Source of the DNA: Brevibacterium sp. CS2 | GTDB lineage: Bacteria; Actinomycetota; Actinomycetes; Actinomycetales; Brevibacteriaceae | NCBI RefSeq assembly: GCF_005280295.1 | Contig: NZ_CP040020.1 | Location: 372,001 to 436,000, forward strand | Direction: 5' to 3' | Length of the DNA: 64,000 bases | Shown here: positions 18,101 through 27,068 of the stretch, piece after piece | How the letters are laid out: the number at the start of each line of letters is the position of its first letter | Numbering within the stretch: the stretch's first letter is position 1 | The notes under the pieces: model-generated | What the model saw: the letters and a program-made list of their open reading frames with translations, nothing else | The model's database searches: none | What the model was told of the DNA's origin: nothing | Translations under genes and position numbers: made by a program

Positions 18101-18116
18101 TGTGACGCCGATCACG
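18101..18116. promoter_or_regulatory. CRP/GlxR-like site
   Basis: TGTGA-CGCCGA-TCACG matches nine of ten positions of the TGTGA-N6-TCACA consensus used by CRP and actinobacterial GlxR. It lies about 62-77 bases upstream of the DUF5058 start on the minus strand, a plausible place for activation or repression of the operon. Confidence 0.5.
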
Positions 18117-18129
18117 TGAACGCCGTGTT

Positions 18130-19002
18130 TCAGACCGTGATCGTGCCCTTGAGGCAGACCGTTCCCTCGGGATCGACCGCGCCGACCTCGTAGGTGCCCT
18201 CGCCGGTCTCGCGACCGACGTAGGCGACGGGGGTGTTGTCGAAGATCGGCTTGCGCGCCTGGAACGCGAAGGTCTTGAGCTCTACGCCCGGGTGGTTGCG
18301 CATGAAAGCGTCGACCATGAGGGTCGCCGACAGCGGGCCGTGGACCACCAGGCCCGGGTAGCCCTCCTCGTTCAGGCAATAGTCCCGGTCGTAGTGGATG
18401 CGGTGGGCGTTGAAGGTCAGCGCCGAATAGCGGAACAGCTGGGTCTCGGTGGGGCGCACCACATAGGAGTAGTCCCAGTCCGAGGTGTCGGCCGGCGCGA
18501 GCGCGGCGCGCTCGGCCGCCGACTGCTCGGGAGCCCGCTGGGTGGGGGCGGCCTCCCGGTAGACGATCGTCTGCACGTCGGTGACCGCGAGCTCGCCGGC
18601 GGCGAAGATCTCGTGGTCGACGGTGAGGAACACGAGGTCGCCGGAGCGCCCCGACTTGTGGACGACGTTCTTGATGGTCTGGACCTCGCGCAGCGGGTCC
18701 CCCACCGCGATCGGCCGGTGGAAGGTGACGTCGGAGCCGGCCCACATGCGCCTCGGGAACGGGATCGGCGGGAGGAACCCGCCCTTGTGCGGGTGGCCGT
18801 CCGCGGCGAGCTCGTGCTGCGGGGCATCCGGGGTGAAGTGGAGCCAGTAGCCGACCGGGAACAGCTGACCGCCCCAGGGGTCGGAGTCGTAGTCGAGGAT
18901 GGCGCGCAGCCCGGCGGACTTGGCCGGAGTGGCGAGGTCCTCGAGGCTCTGGGATCGGCCGATCCACTCCTGCAGCTGGGCGATGTCGACGGTCTCGCTC
19001 AT
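18130..19002 (-). CDS. Hot-dog fold (MaoC/FAS1-like) dehydratase, mesaconyl-C4-CoA hydratase (HTD2/Meh) type
   Basis: 290 residues. The N-terminal half (YWLHFTPDAP, GGFLPPIPFPRRMWAGSDVTFHRPI) matches the FAS1-like dehydratase domain of the 3-methylfumaryl-CoA hydratase/HTD2 group. The C-terminal half carries LTFNAHRIHYDRDYC with the His that acts as base in MaoC-type hot-dog hydratases, followed by YPGLVVHGPL. The expected reaction is reversible hydration of an enoyl-CoA. The start at 19002 has AAGGAG five bases ahead. It is a single gene upstream of the DUF5058 operon, separated by its regulatory region, so co-function is possible but not shown. Confidence 0.8.
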   Translation of the reverse strand: MSETVDIAQLQEWIGRSQSLEDLATPAKSAGLRAILDYDSDPWGGQLFPVGYWLHFTPDAPQHELAADGHPHKGGFLPPIPFPRRMWAGSDVTFHRPIAVGDPLREVQTIKNVVHKSGRSGDLVFLTVDHEIFAAGELAVTDVQTIVYREAAPTQRAPEQSAAERAALAPADTSDWDYSYVVRPTETQLFRYSALTFNAHRIHYDRDYCLNEEGYPGLVVHGPLSATLMVDAFMRNHPGVELKTFAFQARKPIFDNTPVAYVGRETGEGTYEVGAVDPEGTVCLKGTITV

Positions 19003-19217
19003 CGGGGCTCCTTCGGGTGTGCGGGCTCGTGGGGTGAGCAGGGCGGTTCCAGCAGTCGAGCCCAGCCTACTCAGTGCCGCTGACGCTGTGCAGACCCGTG
19101 CACGGAGCGCGCGTGCCAGGGGCACTGCTTTCTCACAACTGATCTTGAGGTTTCGTGCATAGGGTCGAGGTGCAGGGTCGACCAGGAGGGTCGGTCCGAC
19201 GACCGAAGGAGCTGCAT

Positions 19218-19391
19218 ATGGGACTCGGTGACAAGATCTCCAACAAGGCCGACGAGATGGCCGGCAAGACCAAGGCCGGAGTCGGCGACGCCTCTGACGA
19301 CCAGTCGCTCAAGAACGAGGGGCACGCGCAGGAATCGGGCGCGAACCTCAAGCAGGCCGGCGAGAAGGTCAAGGACGCCTTCAAGAAGTAA
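19218..19391 (+). CDS. CsbD family stress-response protein
   Basis: 57 residues, charged and helical, with the family pattern GDKISNKADEMAGKTKAGVGDA and paired Lys/Glu. CsbD-like proteins are made in general stress responses; their molecular role is not known. AGGAG lies six bases before the ATG. A strong hairpin follows, so it is a single-gene transcript. Confidence 0.9.
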   Translation: MGLGDKISNKADEMAGKTKAGVGDASDDQSLKNEGHAQESGANLKQAGEKVKDAFKK

Positions 19392-19410
19392 GGCCCGCAC
19401 GAGCGCACCG

Positions 19411-19442
19411 GAGCCCCGTCGTCCGCAGGGACGGCGGGGCTC
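19411..19442 (+). terminator. Terminator after csbD
   Basis: GAGCCCCGTCGTCC pairs with GGACGGCGGGGCTC (one G-U) across a 4-base loop; a strong 14-bp stem beginning 19 bases past the stop codon. Confidence 0.75.
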
Positions 19443-19520
19443 TGCCGTGCCCGAGCAGGCCGGTAGTCTGGATCATCCGCCGGCATGAGCGGACACGGGC
19501 CGGCCACGGAGGGGGAGCAG

Positions 19521-19907
19521 GTGGACTATCGGGCGTCGGCGGGCACCTGGGTGCTGCGCATCTGGTTCGCGCTCGCCTTCCTCATCCACCTCCTCGCGCT
19601 CTACAGCCCGGGCAGCGGTGAGCCCGGCGCGCTCCCCGGACTCGACAAACTCGGGCACTTCGGAATCTTCGCCGCGCTCATCACCCCGCTCCTGCTCCTC
19701 AGCGCCCCGGTCGCGTGGACGCTGGTCCTCGCCGCACTCTACGGCGGGGCGAGTGAGCTGATCCAGGCGTTCGCCGTGCCGCGTCGCGCCGGTGAGTTCG
19801 GCGACTGGGCGGCCGACCTCCTCGGCATCGCACTCGCCTGGGCGATCTGGCGGGCGGTGCCGGTGGAGGAGCCCGGGCCCGAGGCGCCCGCCGCACCTCG
19901 GCGCTGA
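19521..19907 (+). CDS. VanZ-like membrane protein
   Basis: 128 residues from the GTG at 19521, chosen because GGAGG/GGGGAG lies just before it; an ATG 36 bases upstream lacks a ribosome site. Four hydrophobic segments are visible. The family pattern DKLGHFGIFAAL, then ASELIQAF and a GEFGDWAADLLGIALAWAI segment, is that of VanZ-like proteins (the RxxxxxDxxxNxxG part is changed to R..E.GDWAADLLG). VanZ itself gives low-level teicoplanin resistance, but most family members have no known role. Confidence 0.8.
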   Translation: MDYRASAGTWVLRIWFALAFLIHLLALYSPGSGEPGALPGLDKLGHFGIFAALITPLLLLSAPVAWTLVLAALYGGASELIQAFAVPRRAGEFGDWAADLLGIALAWAIWRAVPVEEPGPEAPAAPRR

Positions 19908-20134
19908 CCCCGCCCGGTGCCCCTGCGACCGGCCCCGATTCCGACAAGGATCCTGGTAGCCGCCAGATGTGAAATCCGTGCATATCCGTCGTTTCGTGAG
20001 ATCACGGTGTCCTCGCCCCGGCGCGGCACTGTAGCGTGGGTCATATCGTCGCCTGAACGTACTTGGATCGCTTCGCACCACGCTTCTCATGTGAACCCGG
20101 GCAGCCCCACGCGCCGACGTCTCGAGGATTCACC

Positions 20135-21256
20135 ATGACACCCACCACCGCAGCGGCCACCGTCGCCGACTCCCCCACAGCGCCAGCGCCGCGGCCCCGC
20201 CCGGCGGGCGCCCGGTCCCGCGCCGCGACGAGCGACTTCGCCGCCCTCAAGCGGCTCGTGCTCGACGCCGGCCTCATGGAGAAGACCCCGGTCTTCTACT
20301 GGGTCATGACGACCGTGCTCATGGCGGCCCTCGGCGGCTGCATCGCCGGCTTCGTCCTGCTCGGCGACTCGTGGTTCCAGCTCCTCATCGCCGCCGCGCT
20401 CGGCATCGTCTTCACGCAGATGTCGTTCCTCGGCCACGAGGCGGTGCACAAGCAGATCTTCACCTCGCACAAGGTCAGCGACTGGTACGGCCTCATCACG
20501 GGCAACCTCATCGTCGGCCTGTCGATCGGCTGGTGGACGCAGAAGCACAACCGCCACCACGCCAACCCGAACACCAAGGGCAAGGACCCGGACATCTTCG
20601 ACCCGGTCGTCGCCTTCACCCCGGAGCAGGCGCAGGCCCGCACCGGGCTCGCGCACGAGTTCACCAAGCGTCAGGGCTACCTGTTCTTCCCGCTTCTCCT
20701 CCTCGAGGGCCTCAACCTGTACCGCGACGCGATCCTCACCGTCCTCACCCGCAAGAAGCTCAAGAACCGCACCGCGGAGATCGTGCTCCTGAGCATCCGC
20801 CTCATCGCGCTGCCGGCACTCGTGTTCTGGTACCTGCCGCTCGGCATGGCGTTCGCGTTCCTCGGCGTGCAGGTCGCCGTCTGGGGCTTCTACATGGGCG
20901 CCTCGTTCGCCCCGAACCACAAGGGCATGCCGCAGCTGGAGAACCGCTCGACCCTGAACTTCCTGCTCCGCCAGGTGACGACCTCGCGCAACATCGTGGG
21001 GACCACCTTCAACACGTACCTCATGGGCGGACTCAACTACCAGATCGAGCACCACCTGTTCCCGAGCATGCCGCGCCCCCACCTGAAGAAGGCGCAACGG
21101 ATCGTCCGCGAGTTCTGCGCCGAGCGGGACATCCGCTACACCGAGGTCACCCTCCTCCAGTCCTACGGCGCCGTGGTGGACTACCTCAACCGCGTGGGCA
21201 TCAAGGCCCGCGACCCGTTCGAGTGCCCGATGGCCGGTGCCGGTCGCGCGATCTGA
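20135..21256 (+). CDS. Membrane fatty-acid desaturase (acyl-CoA/acyl-lipid type)
   Basis: 373 residues. The three histidine boxes that hold the di-iron centre are present: HEAVH (101-105), HNRHH (138-142) and QIEHH (303-307). The first His of the last box is replaced by Gln, as in front-end and many actinobacterial desaturases. Hydrophobic pairs lie at about 55-75, 82-98 and 220-260. The enzyme introduces a double bond into membrane acyl chains using O2 and an external electron donor; no ferredoxin reductase is next door. GAGGA lies eight bases before the ATG. A long terminator hairpin follows. Confidence 0.92.
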   Translation: MTPTTAAATVADSPTAPAPRPRPAGARSRAATSDFAALKRLVLDAGLMEKTPVFYWVMTTVLMAALGGCIAGFVLLGDSWFQLLIAAALGIVFTQMSFLGHEAVHKQIFTSHKVSDWYGLITGNLIVGLSIGWWTQKHNRHHANPNTKGKDPDIFDPVVAFTPEQAQARTGLAHEFTKRQGYLFFPLLLLEGLNLYRDAILTVLTRKKLKNRTAEIVLLSIRLIALPALVFWYLPLGMAFAFLGVQVAVWGFYMGASFAPNHKGMPQLENRSTLNFLLRQVTTSRNIVGTTFNTYLMGGLNYQIEHHLFPSMPRPHLKKAQRIVREFCAERDIRYTEVTLLQSYGAVVDYLNRVGIKARDPFECPMAGAGRAI

Positions 21257-21279
21257 CACGACTCCCCGCACCCACTACC

Positions 21280-21319
21280 GCCGAGGCGCGGGCACAGGCC
21301 CCCGGGCCCGCGCCTCGGC
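21280..21319. terminator. Bidirectional terminator between desaturase and C45 hydrolase genes
   Basis: A perfect 14-bp stem, GCCGAGGCGCGGGC (21280-21293) with its complement at 21306-21319, loop 12 bases, between convergent genes. Confidence 0.8.
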
Positions 21320-21449
21320 TGTCGGGTGACAGCACAGCGTGGAGCGTCGGTGCGGCGCAGATCGTCAGTGCACCTGGCCGGGCACCGGCGCACTGCGGGA
21401 CGTCTGCACACGGCAGGGCACCGACGTGTGAGCGTGCCTGCGCCTGATG

Positions 21450-22598
21450 TCACCGCGCCGTCGTGCTGAACTCCACCGCCTGCGCCCGGCCCACGTCGTT
21501 CGGGCTGCCGGGGCTCATGACCACCCGGCCTGCCACGGGGTCGAACTGGACGGTGACGAGGGTCGCGGTCCGCTCCCCGAATCCCTTGCCGGGCTCGGGC
21601 ACGCGGCACACCGGCGCCTCCCCCGGTCCCGTGCAGAGGTGGCCGAGCATCTCCGCGGTGTCCGCCGGCGCCGGGGCGTCCGCGACCCGTGATTCGATGA
21701 GCGCGAGGCGCTCCTCGGACATGCTCGCCGCGTTGAGCGGGAGCGCCCCGTCGAGCAGCTCTGAACCCACGAAGTGGTTCGTGTGGGCGAACCAGCCGTC
21801 GGCGCTCAACGCCTGTGTGCCGGCCGGGCCGATCTCGACCATGACCGCGGCGTCCGGTCCGGTCACCGTGATCACCGAGGACGAGGTGGTGCGCGCGGAG
21901 CGGATGATGTCGACCGCTTCGGCCACCGTGCGACCGCGCTGCAACGCGGCGGCGAGGACCGAATGGACGGGCACGCCGCCGGCCGAGTCCGCGGCGTTCT
22001 TGAGGATGTTGAGCATGACGCCCACCCGCGCGGAGTTCATGCCGATCTTGCCGAGCATGCCGTACTCGGCGAATCCGTGGTGGTCGAGTTCGCCGTCGAC
22101 CCCGGTCACGCTCTGGTAGTGCCAGACATCGGCGAACTCCGCGTGCCAGTCCCAGGTCTGGACGGCCTTCGTCCCACCCGGGGCCGCGTGGACGAGGGTG
22201 GAGCATTCACGCGGGTCCACCTGGGCGAGGGTGAGGATCTCGGTGCGCGCATTGACGAGCCCGACCTGCCACAGCCCCAGGCCGGCACCGGCCGCGACGC
22301 CGGTGAGCTCGTCGACCTGCGCGGGGTCCCAGTCGGCGAGTGCGGCGAGCGACTGCTCGGCGGCGCTGCGCTGGGTGTCCACAGTGATCCCGAGGCGGGA
22401 GAAGAGTGAGGAGTAGGCGTCGACGGTGAGCGCGATTCCGCGGGCGGCCTGCTCACCTCGGCCGCGGCCGCGGGCGGCGTGGTCGGCGCCGGACACGGTG
22501 AGGAGCTCCGGCTCCACGAGCGCCGGGTCGACCACCCGGTCGGTGTCGAAGCGGGACGGCTGCGGGTCGTGCGATTCCGTAGGTGACATGGTTCTCAT
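21450..22598 (-). CDS. C45 family (acyl-CoA:6-APA acyltransferase-like) N-terminal-nucleophile hydrolase
   Basis: 382 residues. The pattern AAGAGLGLWQVGLVNARTEILTL then DPRECSTLV is the self-cleavage region of the peptidase C45/isopenicillin N acyltransferase fold. Cys132 would become the N-terminal nucleophile after autoproteolysis. Later blocks QTWDWH, GKIGMNSARVGVMLN and the FAHTNHFV block fit the family. Members cleave amide bonds in penicillins, N-acyl amino acids or peptides; the natural substrate here is unknown. A second ATG nine bases in (22589) is an alternative start; neither has a strong ribosome site. Confidence 0.82.
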   Translation of the reverse strand: MRTMSPTESHDPQPSRFDTDRVVDPALVEPELLTVSGADHAARGRGRGEQAARGIALTVDAYSSLFSRLGITVDTQRSAAEQSLAALADWDPAQVDELTGVAAGAGLGLWQVGLVNARTEILTLAQVDPRECSTLVHAAPGGTKAVQTWDWHAEFADVWHYQSVTGVDGELDHHGFAEYGMLGKIGMNSARVGVMLNILKNAADSAGGVPVHSVLAAALQRGRTVAEAVDIIRSARTTSSSVITVTGPDAAVMVEIGPAGTQALSADGWFAHTNHFVGSELLDGALPLNAASMSEERLALIESRVADAPAPADTAEMLGHLCTGPGEAPVCRVPEPGKGFGERTATLVTVQFDPVAGRVVMSPGSPNDVGRAQAVEFSTTAR

Positions 22599-22653
22599 GC
22601 TATCGGCGCAGCCGGATGGCCGACAGGACCGCCCGGAAGGCGGATTCGCCGAG

Positions 22654-22842
22654 CAGTTCAGTGCGGTTGCGAGGTTCCAGGTGCAGCTCAGTGCGGGCCC
22701 GGCGTCTCCAGGTGCAGCTCAGTGCGGTCCGGGCGTTCCGAGGTCAGTCCAGTGCGGCCCGGGTGTTCCGAGGGCAGTTCAGTGCGGTCCGGACGCTTCC
22801 AGGTGCAATTCAGTGCGGATATTCAGGAGTAATCGCACTGAA
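22654..22842. repeat. Six ~30-bp phased repeats of CAGTTCAGTGCGG plus one inverted copy
   Basis: Copies begin at 22654, 22684, 22715, 22745, 22775 and 22806, a period of 30-31 bp. Each has the core CAG(T/C)TCAGTGCGG followed by a variable C/G-rich spacer ending TTCCAGG or TTCCGAGG. The last copy pairs with an inverted TTCAGTGCG at 22834-22842. The array is in the 620-bp gap upstream of the nitronate monooxygenase gene and 55 bp upstream of the divergent C45 hydrolase start. Open frames through it are not supported as genes. Confidence 0.85.
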
Positions 22843-24191
<1,349 letters not shown>

Positions 24192-24251
24192 CACCCACCC
24201 GGGTGCACGCCACCAGGGTGGGCGTCCTGCACCGCCACCCGGACGCACGCC

Positions 24252-24287
24252 GAGGGGCGGCTCTCCACGATCGGAGAGCCGCCCCTC
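24252..24287. terminator. Bidirectional terminator between nitronate monooxygenase and MBL genes
   Basis: Perfect 15-bp stem GAGGGGCGGCTCTCC (24252-24266) with its complement at 24273-24287; loop ACGATC. Lies between convergent genes. Confidence 0.85.
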
Positions 24288-24290
24288 GAC

Positions 24291-24332
24291 GCGTGCCGCA
24301 CCTCTCCCGAGGCGTGCCGCACCTCTCCCGAG
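24291..24332. repeat. Perfect 21-bp tandem duplication
   Basis: The 21-bp unit beginning GCGTGCCGCACCTCTCCC occurs twice without a mismatch, directly after the terminator hairpin. Probably a recent slippage duplication in non-coding DNA. Confidence 0.85.
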
Positions 24333-24399
24333 GCACCCGCACCCTGCCTGGTCAGCGCACTTCGGCGGAGCGTTCGGCCCCTCCCGGGGCGCCTGCGAC

Positions 24400-25473
24400 T
24401 CAGCCGTGCAGGCCCACCTCGGGGTCGGGCTCGGGGGCTGCGTCGGGGCCGACGGGCAGGCCCAGGTAGTACATGTGCGCGGCGGTCTCGGCGAGCGCGG
24501 CGAACAGGTTGAAGTTCTTCAGCCCCTCGAAGCCGCGCGCCCAGTGGAGGCCCTGCGCGATCGAGTACACGGAGTGGTCCTCGTTCTCCTCCCATCGCAC
24601 GCGGATCTCCGCGAGGCGCTCGTCGTGGTGGAGGGCGATCTCCTCGGCCCGGACCTGCAGGCCACGGAACCGGAACCCGTGGGCGGGCAGCACGGTGACG
24701 GCCTCGTCGAGCCCGGACATGCGGCGCAGGGACTCGAGGTAGTCGGCGAGGCTGTGGGTGATCGAGGGCGCGTCGAGGCCGATGTTCGGGGTGATCGTCG
24801 GCAGCACGTGGTCGCCGGAGAAGAAGATCCCGGCGCCGGCGTCGTGGAACGCGGAGTGGCCATAGGTGTGGCCCGGGGTCCACATCGAATGCACCGTGCG
24901 CCCGGAGATCGGCAGCTCGTCATGGTCGCCGAGCACGATGATCTGCTGCGGCCAGTCCGGGACCTTGAAAGCGTCCGCGCGACGGCGCCCCTCGAGGTGG
25001 GAGATCTCTCCGTGCCGTTCCTCGGGAACCCCGTAGATCTCCGCGATCGAGGCCTTGCCGTGGGCTCCGGTGACCGCCCCCTTCTCCCGTCGCCGGAAGG
25101 TGTCGAGGGTGGCGATGTCGTGGGAGTGGAGGGCGAGCCACATGTCCGGGTTCTGCGCGAACAGCGCGGGCACGAGGCCGAGGTGATCGCGGTGGTAGTG
25201 GGAGATCGCGACCCCGGTGATGTCGGTGAGCGTGAAGCCCGCCTGTGCGAGGCCCTCGCTGAGCGCCGCGAGCTGCTCCTTGCCGTCCCAGCCCGGATCG
25301 ATGAGCGCGACTCCGCGGTCCTCGGCGATCGCGTAGCAGTAGGTGTAGACGAGCGGGTTGTTCGGGATCGGCACGGGGATCGCCCAGACACCCTCGGACA
25401 CCTCCTGGACCGGGGGCAGCACCCGATCCTGCCAGGCCTGCCGCTGCTCGGTGCTGAGGGATTCGATCTTCAT
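24400..25473 (-). CDS. MBL-fold metallo-hydrolase
   Basis: 357 residues. The metal motif is SHYHRDHLG (His92, His94, Asp96, His97), a HxHxDH block as in the glyoxalase II/beta-lactamase fold; further ligands are probably His in TPGHTYGH, Asp in FSGDH and His in LPAHG. The C-terminal ~90 residues (IALHHDERLAEI... NFNLFAALAETAAHMYYL) form a helical extension found in MBL proteins linked to lipid or CoA metabolism. The substrate is unknown. Upstream at 25525-25540 is TTGAACAATCGTTCG, a palindrome-like sequence that may bind a TetR-type regulator. Confidence 0.85.
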   Translation of the reverse strand: MKIESLSTEQRQAWQDRVLPPVQEVSEGVWAIPVPIPNNPLVYTYCYAIAEDRGVALIDPGWDGKEQLAALSEGLAQAGFTLTDITGVAISHYHRDHLGLVPALFAQNPDMWLALHSHDIATLDTFRRREKGAVTGAHGKASIAEIYGVPEERHGEISHLEGRRRADAFKVPDWPQQIIVLGDHDELPISGRTVHSMWTPGHTYGHSAFHDAGAGIFFSGDHVLPTITPNIGLDAPSITHSLADYLESLRRMSGLDEAVTVLPAHGFRFRGLQVRAEEIALHHDERLAEIRVRWEENEDHSVYSIAQGLHWARGFEGLKNFNLFAALAETAAHMYYLGLPVGPDAAPEPDPEVGLHG

Positions 25474-25730
25474 CGATCGCGCCTTTCGTCTCCGCCGGTC
25501 GTGGCAACCGGCTCTTTGAAGCCATTGAACAATCGTTCGTCACGTTAGCACTTCGGCCCCGGTGCAGGGTTAGCTGGCCGCGTCTCCTGCACTGCGGCAC
25601 CGGCCCCGCGACGGACTCGGCGCCCGGCCGCACCCGGGCCGCCATCGGCACCTCATCGGTCCCCACCGGGGAATACCGGACGTCCCGCAGGCGTTCCCAG
25701 GACATCCGCAGATCGAAAAGGAGCCTTGTC

Positions 25731-26345
25731 ATGAAGCGCACGCTCAAGCGACCCGCACTCACCATCGCCGCCTCCGCCCTGGGGTTCGGCCTCGTCCTCT
25801 CGGGATGCGGCGGGACCGACACCCCGGACGACGTCGAGGGCCAGACCGGCGACCCGAATGTCGATGCGCCGACGAGTGATGCTCCGGACCAGCGGCCGAC
25901 CACCTCGACCGAGGATTCCGGCGGCGAGACCGAGGGCTCCGGACAGGGCATCGGAAACATCGATGTCGTCGAGACCGCGATCGCCACCGCCGAGGGAGAG
26001 GGCGGCACTGCCATGTCGATCGATCACGACGACAACGGCACGTGGGAGGTCACGACGCTCGACGGGGAGACGAAGTTCGAGTACTCGGTCTCCGCCGACG
26101 GCTCCTCGATCGAAGCGACCGAGGAGGATTCAGCGGACACCGAGGACACGGAGGAGCTCGGCGCGGCCGACATCTCTCTGCTCGAGGCCATCAACGCCGT
26201 GGGCGAAGCGCACCAGGGCGACCTCGACGACGCCGAGCTCGATACGGAGAACGGCGAGGTCCGCTACGAGATCTCCCTGCAGGGAGAGCGGATGGACTAC
26301 CTCGTCGATCCCTCCACCGGCGAGGTCACCGAGGACAGCCGCTGA
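25731..26345 (+). CDS. Secreted lipoprotein with two PepSY-like domains
   Basis: 204 residues. The N-terminus is a lipoprotein signal: MKR.LKR, a hydrophobic core, and lipobox LSGC with Cys26. A disordered acidic linker follows. Two copies of a ~55-residue unit are seen. The first is IDVVETAIATAEGEGG.. with WEVTTLDGETKFEYSVSADG. The second is ISLLEAINAVGEAHQGDL.. with EVRYEISLQGERMDYLVDPSTG. Both have the pattern of PepSY domains, which are often inhibitors of peptidases or sensors in the cell wall. It is anchored on the outer membrane face. A terminator-like element follows. Confidence 0.8.
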   Translation: MKRTLKRPALTIAASALGFGLVLSGCGGTDTPDDVEGQTGDPNVDAPTSDAPDQRPTTSTEDSGGETEGSGQGIGNIDVVETAIATAEGEGGTAMSIDHDDNGTWEVTTLDGETKFEYSVSADGSSIEATEEDSADTEDTEELGAADISLLEAINAVGEAHQGDLDDAELDTENGEVRYEISLQGERMDYLVDPSTGEVTEDSR

Positions 26346-26375
26346 CCCGCTCGGAGCATTCCCGGCCGCAGTTCT

Positions 26376-26434
26376 GCACCGACCCCCTCGAACCGCAAGG
26401 ACACTTGTCGGCTCGAGGGGGTTCTCCGTGTCCC
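26376..26434 (+). terminator. Terminator-like element, copy 1 of a repeated sequence
   Basis: CACCGACCCCCTCGA and TCGAGGGGGTTCT form a 9-10 bp stem, followed by GTGTCCC. The same flanks and stem recur at 26943-26999. It starts about 30 bases after the lipoprotein stop. Confidence 0.7.
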
Positions 26435-26503
26435 GGCGGAGGAGTACTGTCGGTTACGTGGACCGGCGACCGCCGGCCCGCCGGGACCGGAAGGAGATCC
26501 ACG

Positions 26504-26911
26504 ATGTCCGATGTGACCACCATGCTGGAGACCCACCCGAACGACTCCACCGGAGTCGACCGCACAGTCCTCGCCGAGTGCATCGCCGCATGCTTCGCCT
26601 GCGCGCAGTCGTGCACCGCGTGCGCTGATGCCTGCCTGGCCGAGGACATGGTCGCCGAGATGCGCCGCTGCATCACCACCGACCAGAACTGTGCGGACAT
26701 ATGCGCCGCCACCGGCGCCGTCCTCACCCGCCGGACCGCGGTCGATGCCGCTGTGACGCGCGCTCTGCTCGAGGCCTGCCGAGCGGCGTGCAGGGCCTGC
26801 GCGGAGGACTGCGAGCAGCACGCGGAGATGCACGCGCACTGCCGGGTGTGCGCCGAGGCATGCCGCCGCTGCGAGAAGGCCTGCGCCGCACTCCTCGACG
26901 TGCTGAGCTGA
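26504..26911 (+). CDS. Cys-rich four-helix-bundle copper-binding protein (DUF326/Csp-like)
   Basis: 135 residues with 18 cysteines, at 26, 30, 33, 37, 40, 44, 56, 63, 67, 92, 96, 99, 103, 113, 116, 120, 123 and 127. They lie on predicted helices with 3-4 residue spacing so that they face into one bundle, as in copper storage proteins (Csp) and the DUF326 family. No signal peptide or Tat motif is seen, so it is probably cytosolic, storing Cu(I). GAAGGAG lies eight bases before the ATG. It is bounded by the two copies of a terminator-like element and is thus an independent unit. Confidence 0.88.
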   Translation: MSDVTTMLETHPNDSTGVDRTVLAECIAACFACAQSCTACADACLAEDMVAEMRRCITTDQNCADICAATGAVLTRRTAVDAAVTRALLEACRAACRACAEDCEQHAEMHAHCRVCAEACRRCEKACAALLDVLS

Positions 26912-26942
26912 GGCGCTGACCAGCCGGTACCCGAGCCGCTCC

Positions 26943-26999
26943 GCACCGACCCTCTCGTCCCGATTCCTGTGCTCGGGCCGAGGGGGTTCTGTGTGTCCC
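26943..26999 (+). terminator. Terminator-like element, copy 2
   Basis: CACCGACCCTCTCG and CGAGGGGGTTCT, followed by GTGTGTCCC. Same layout as 26376-26434 but with a different loop. Begins 31 bases past the Cys-rich gene. Confidence 0.7.
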
Positions 27000-27068
27000 C
27001 CCGAGGATCCTTCCGGCCCGGATGTCTGGAATGTGGACAAGCGCTCGCCACCGCCCCCAGGGAGACCC

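Noticed and set aside
22654..22842. CRISPR array
   Set aside because: The unit is only ~30 bp in total, with no 25-40 bp unique spacers between identical repeats, and no cas genes are in the window.
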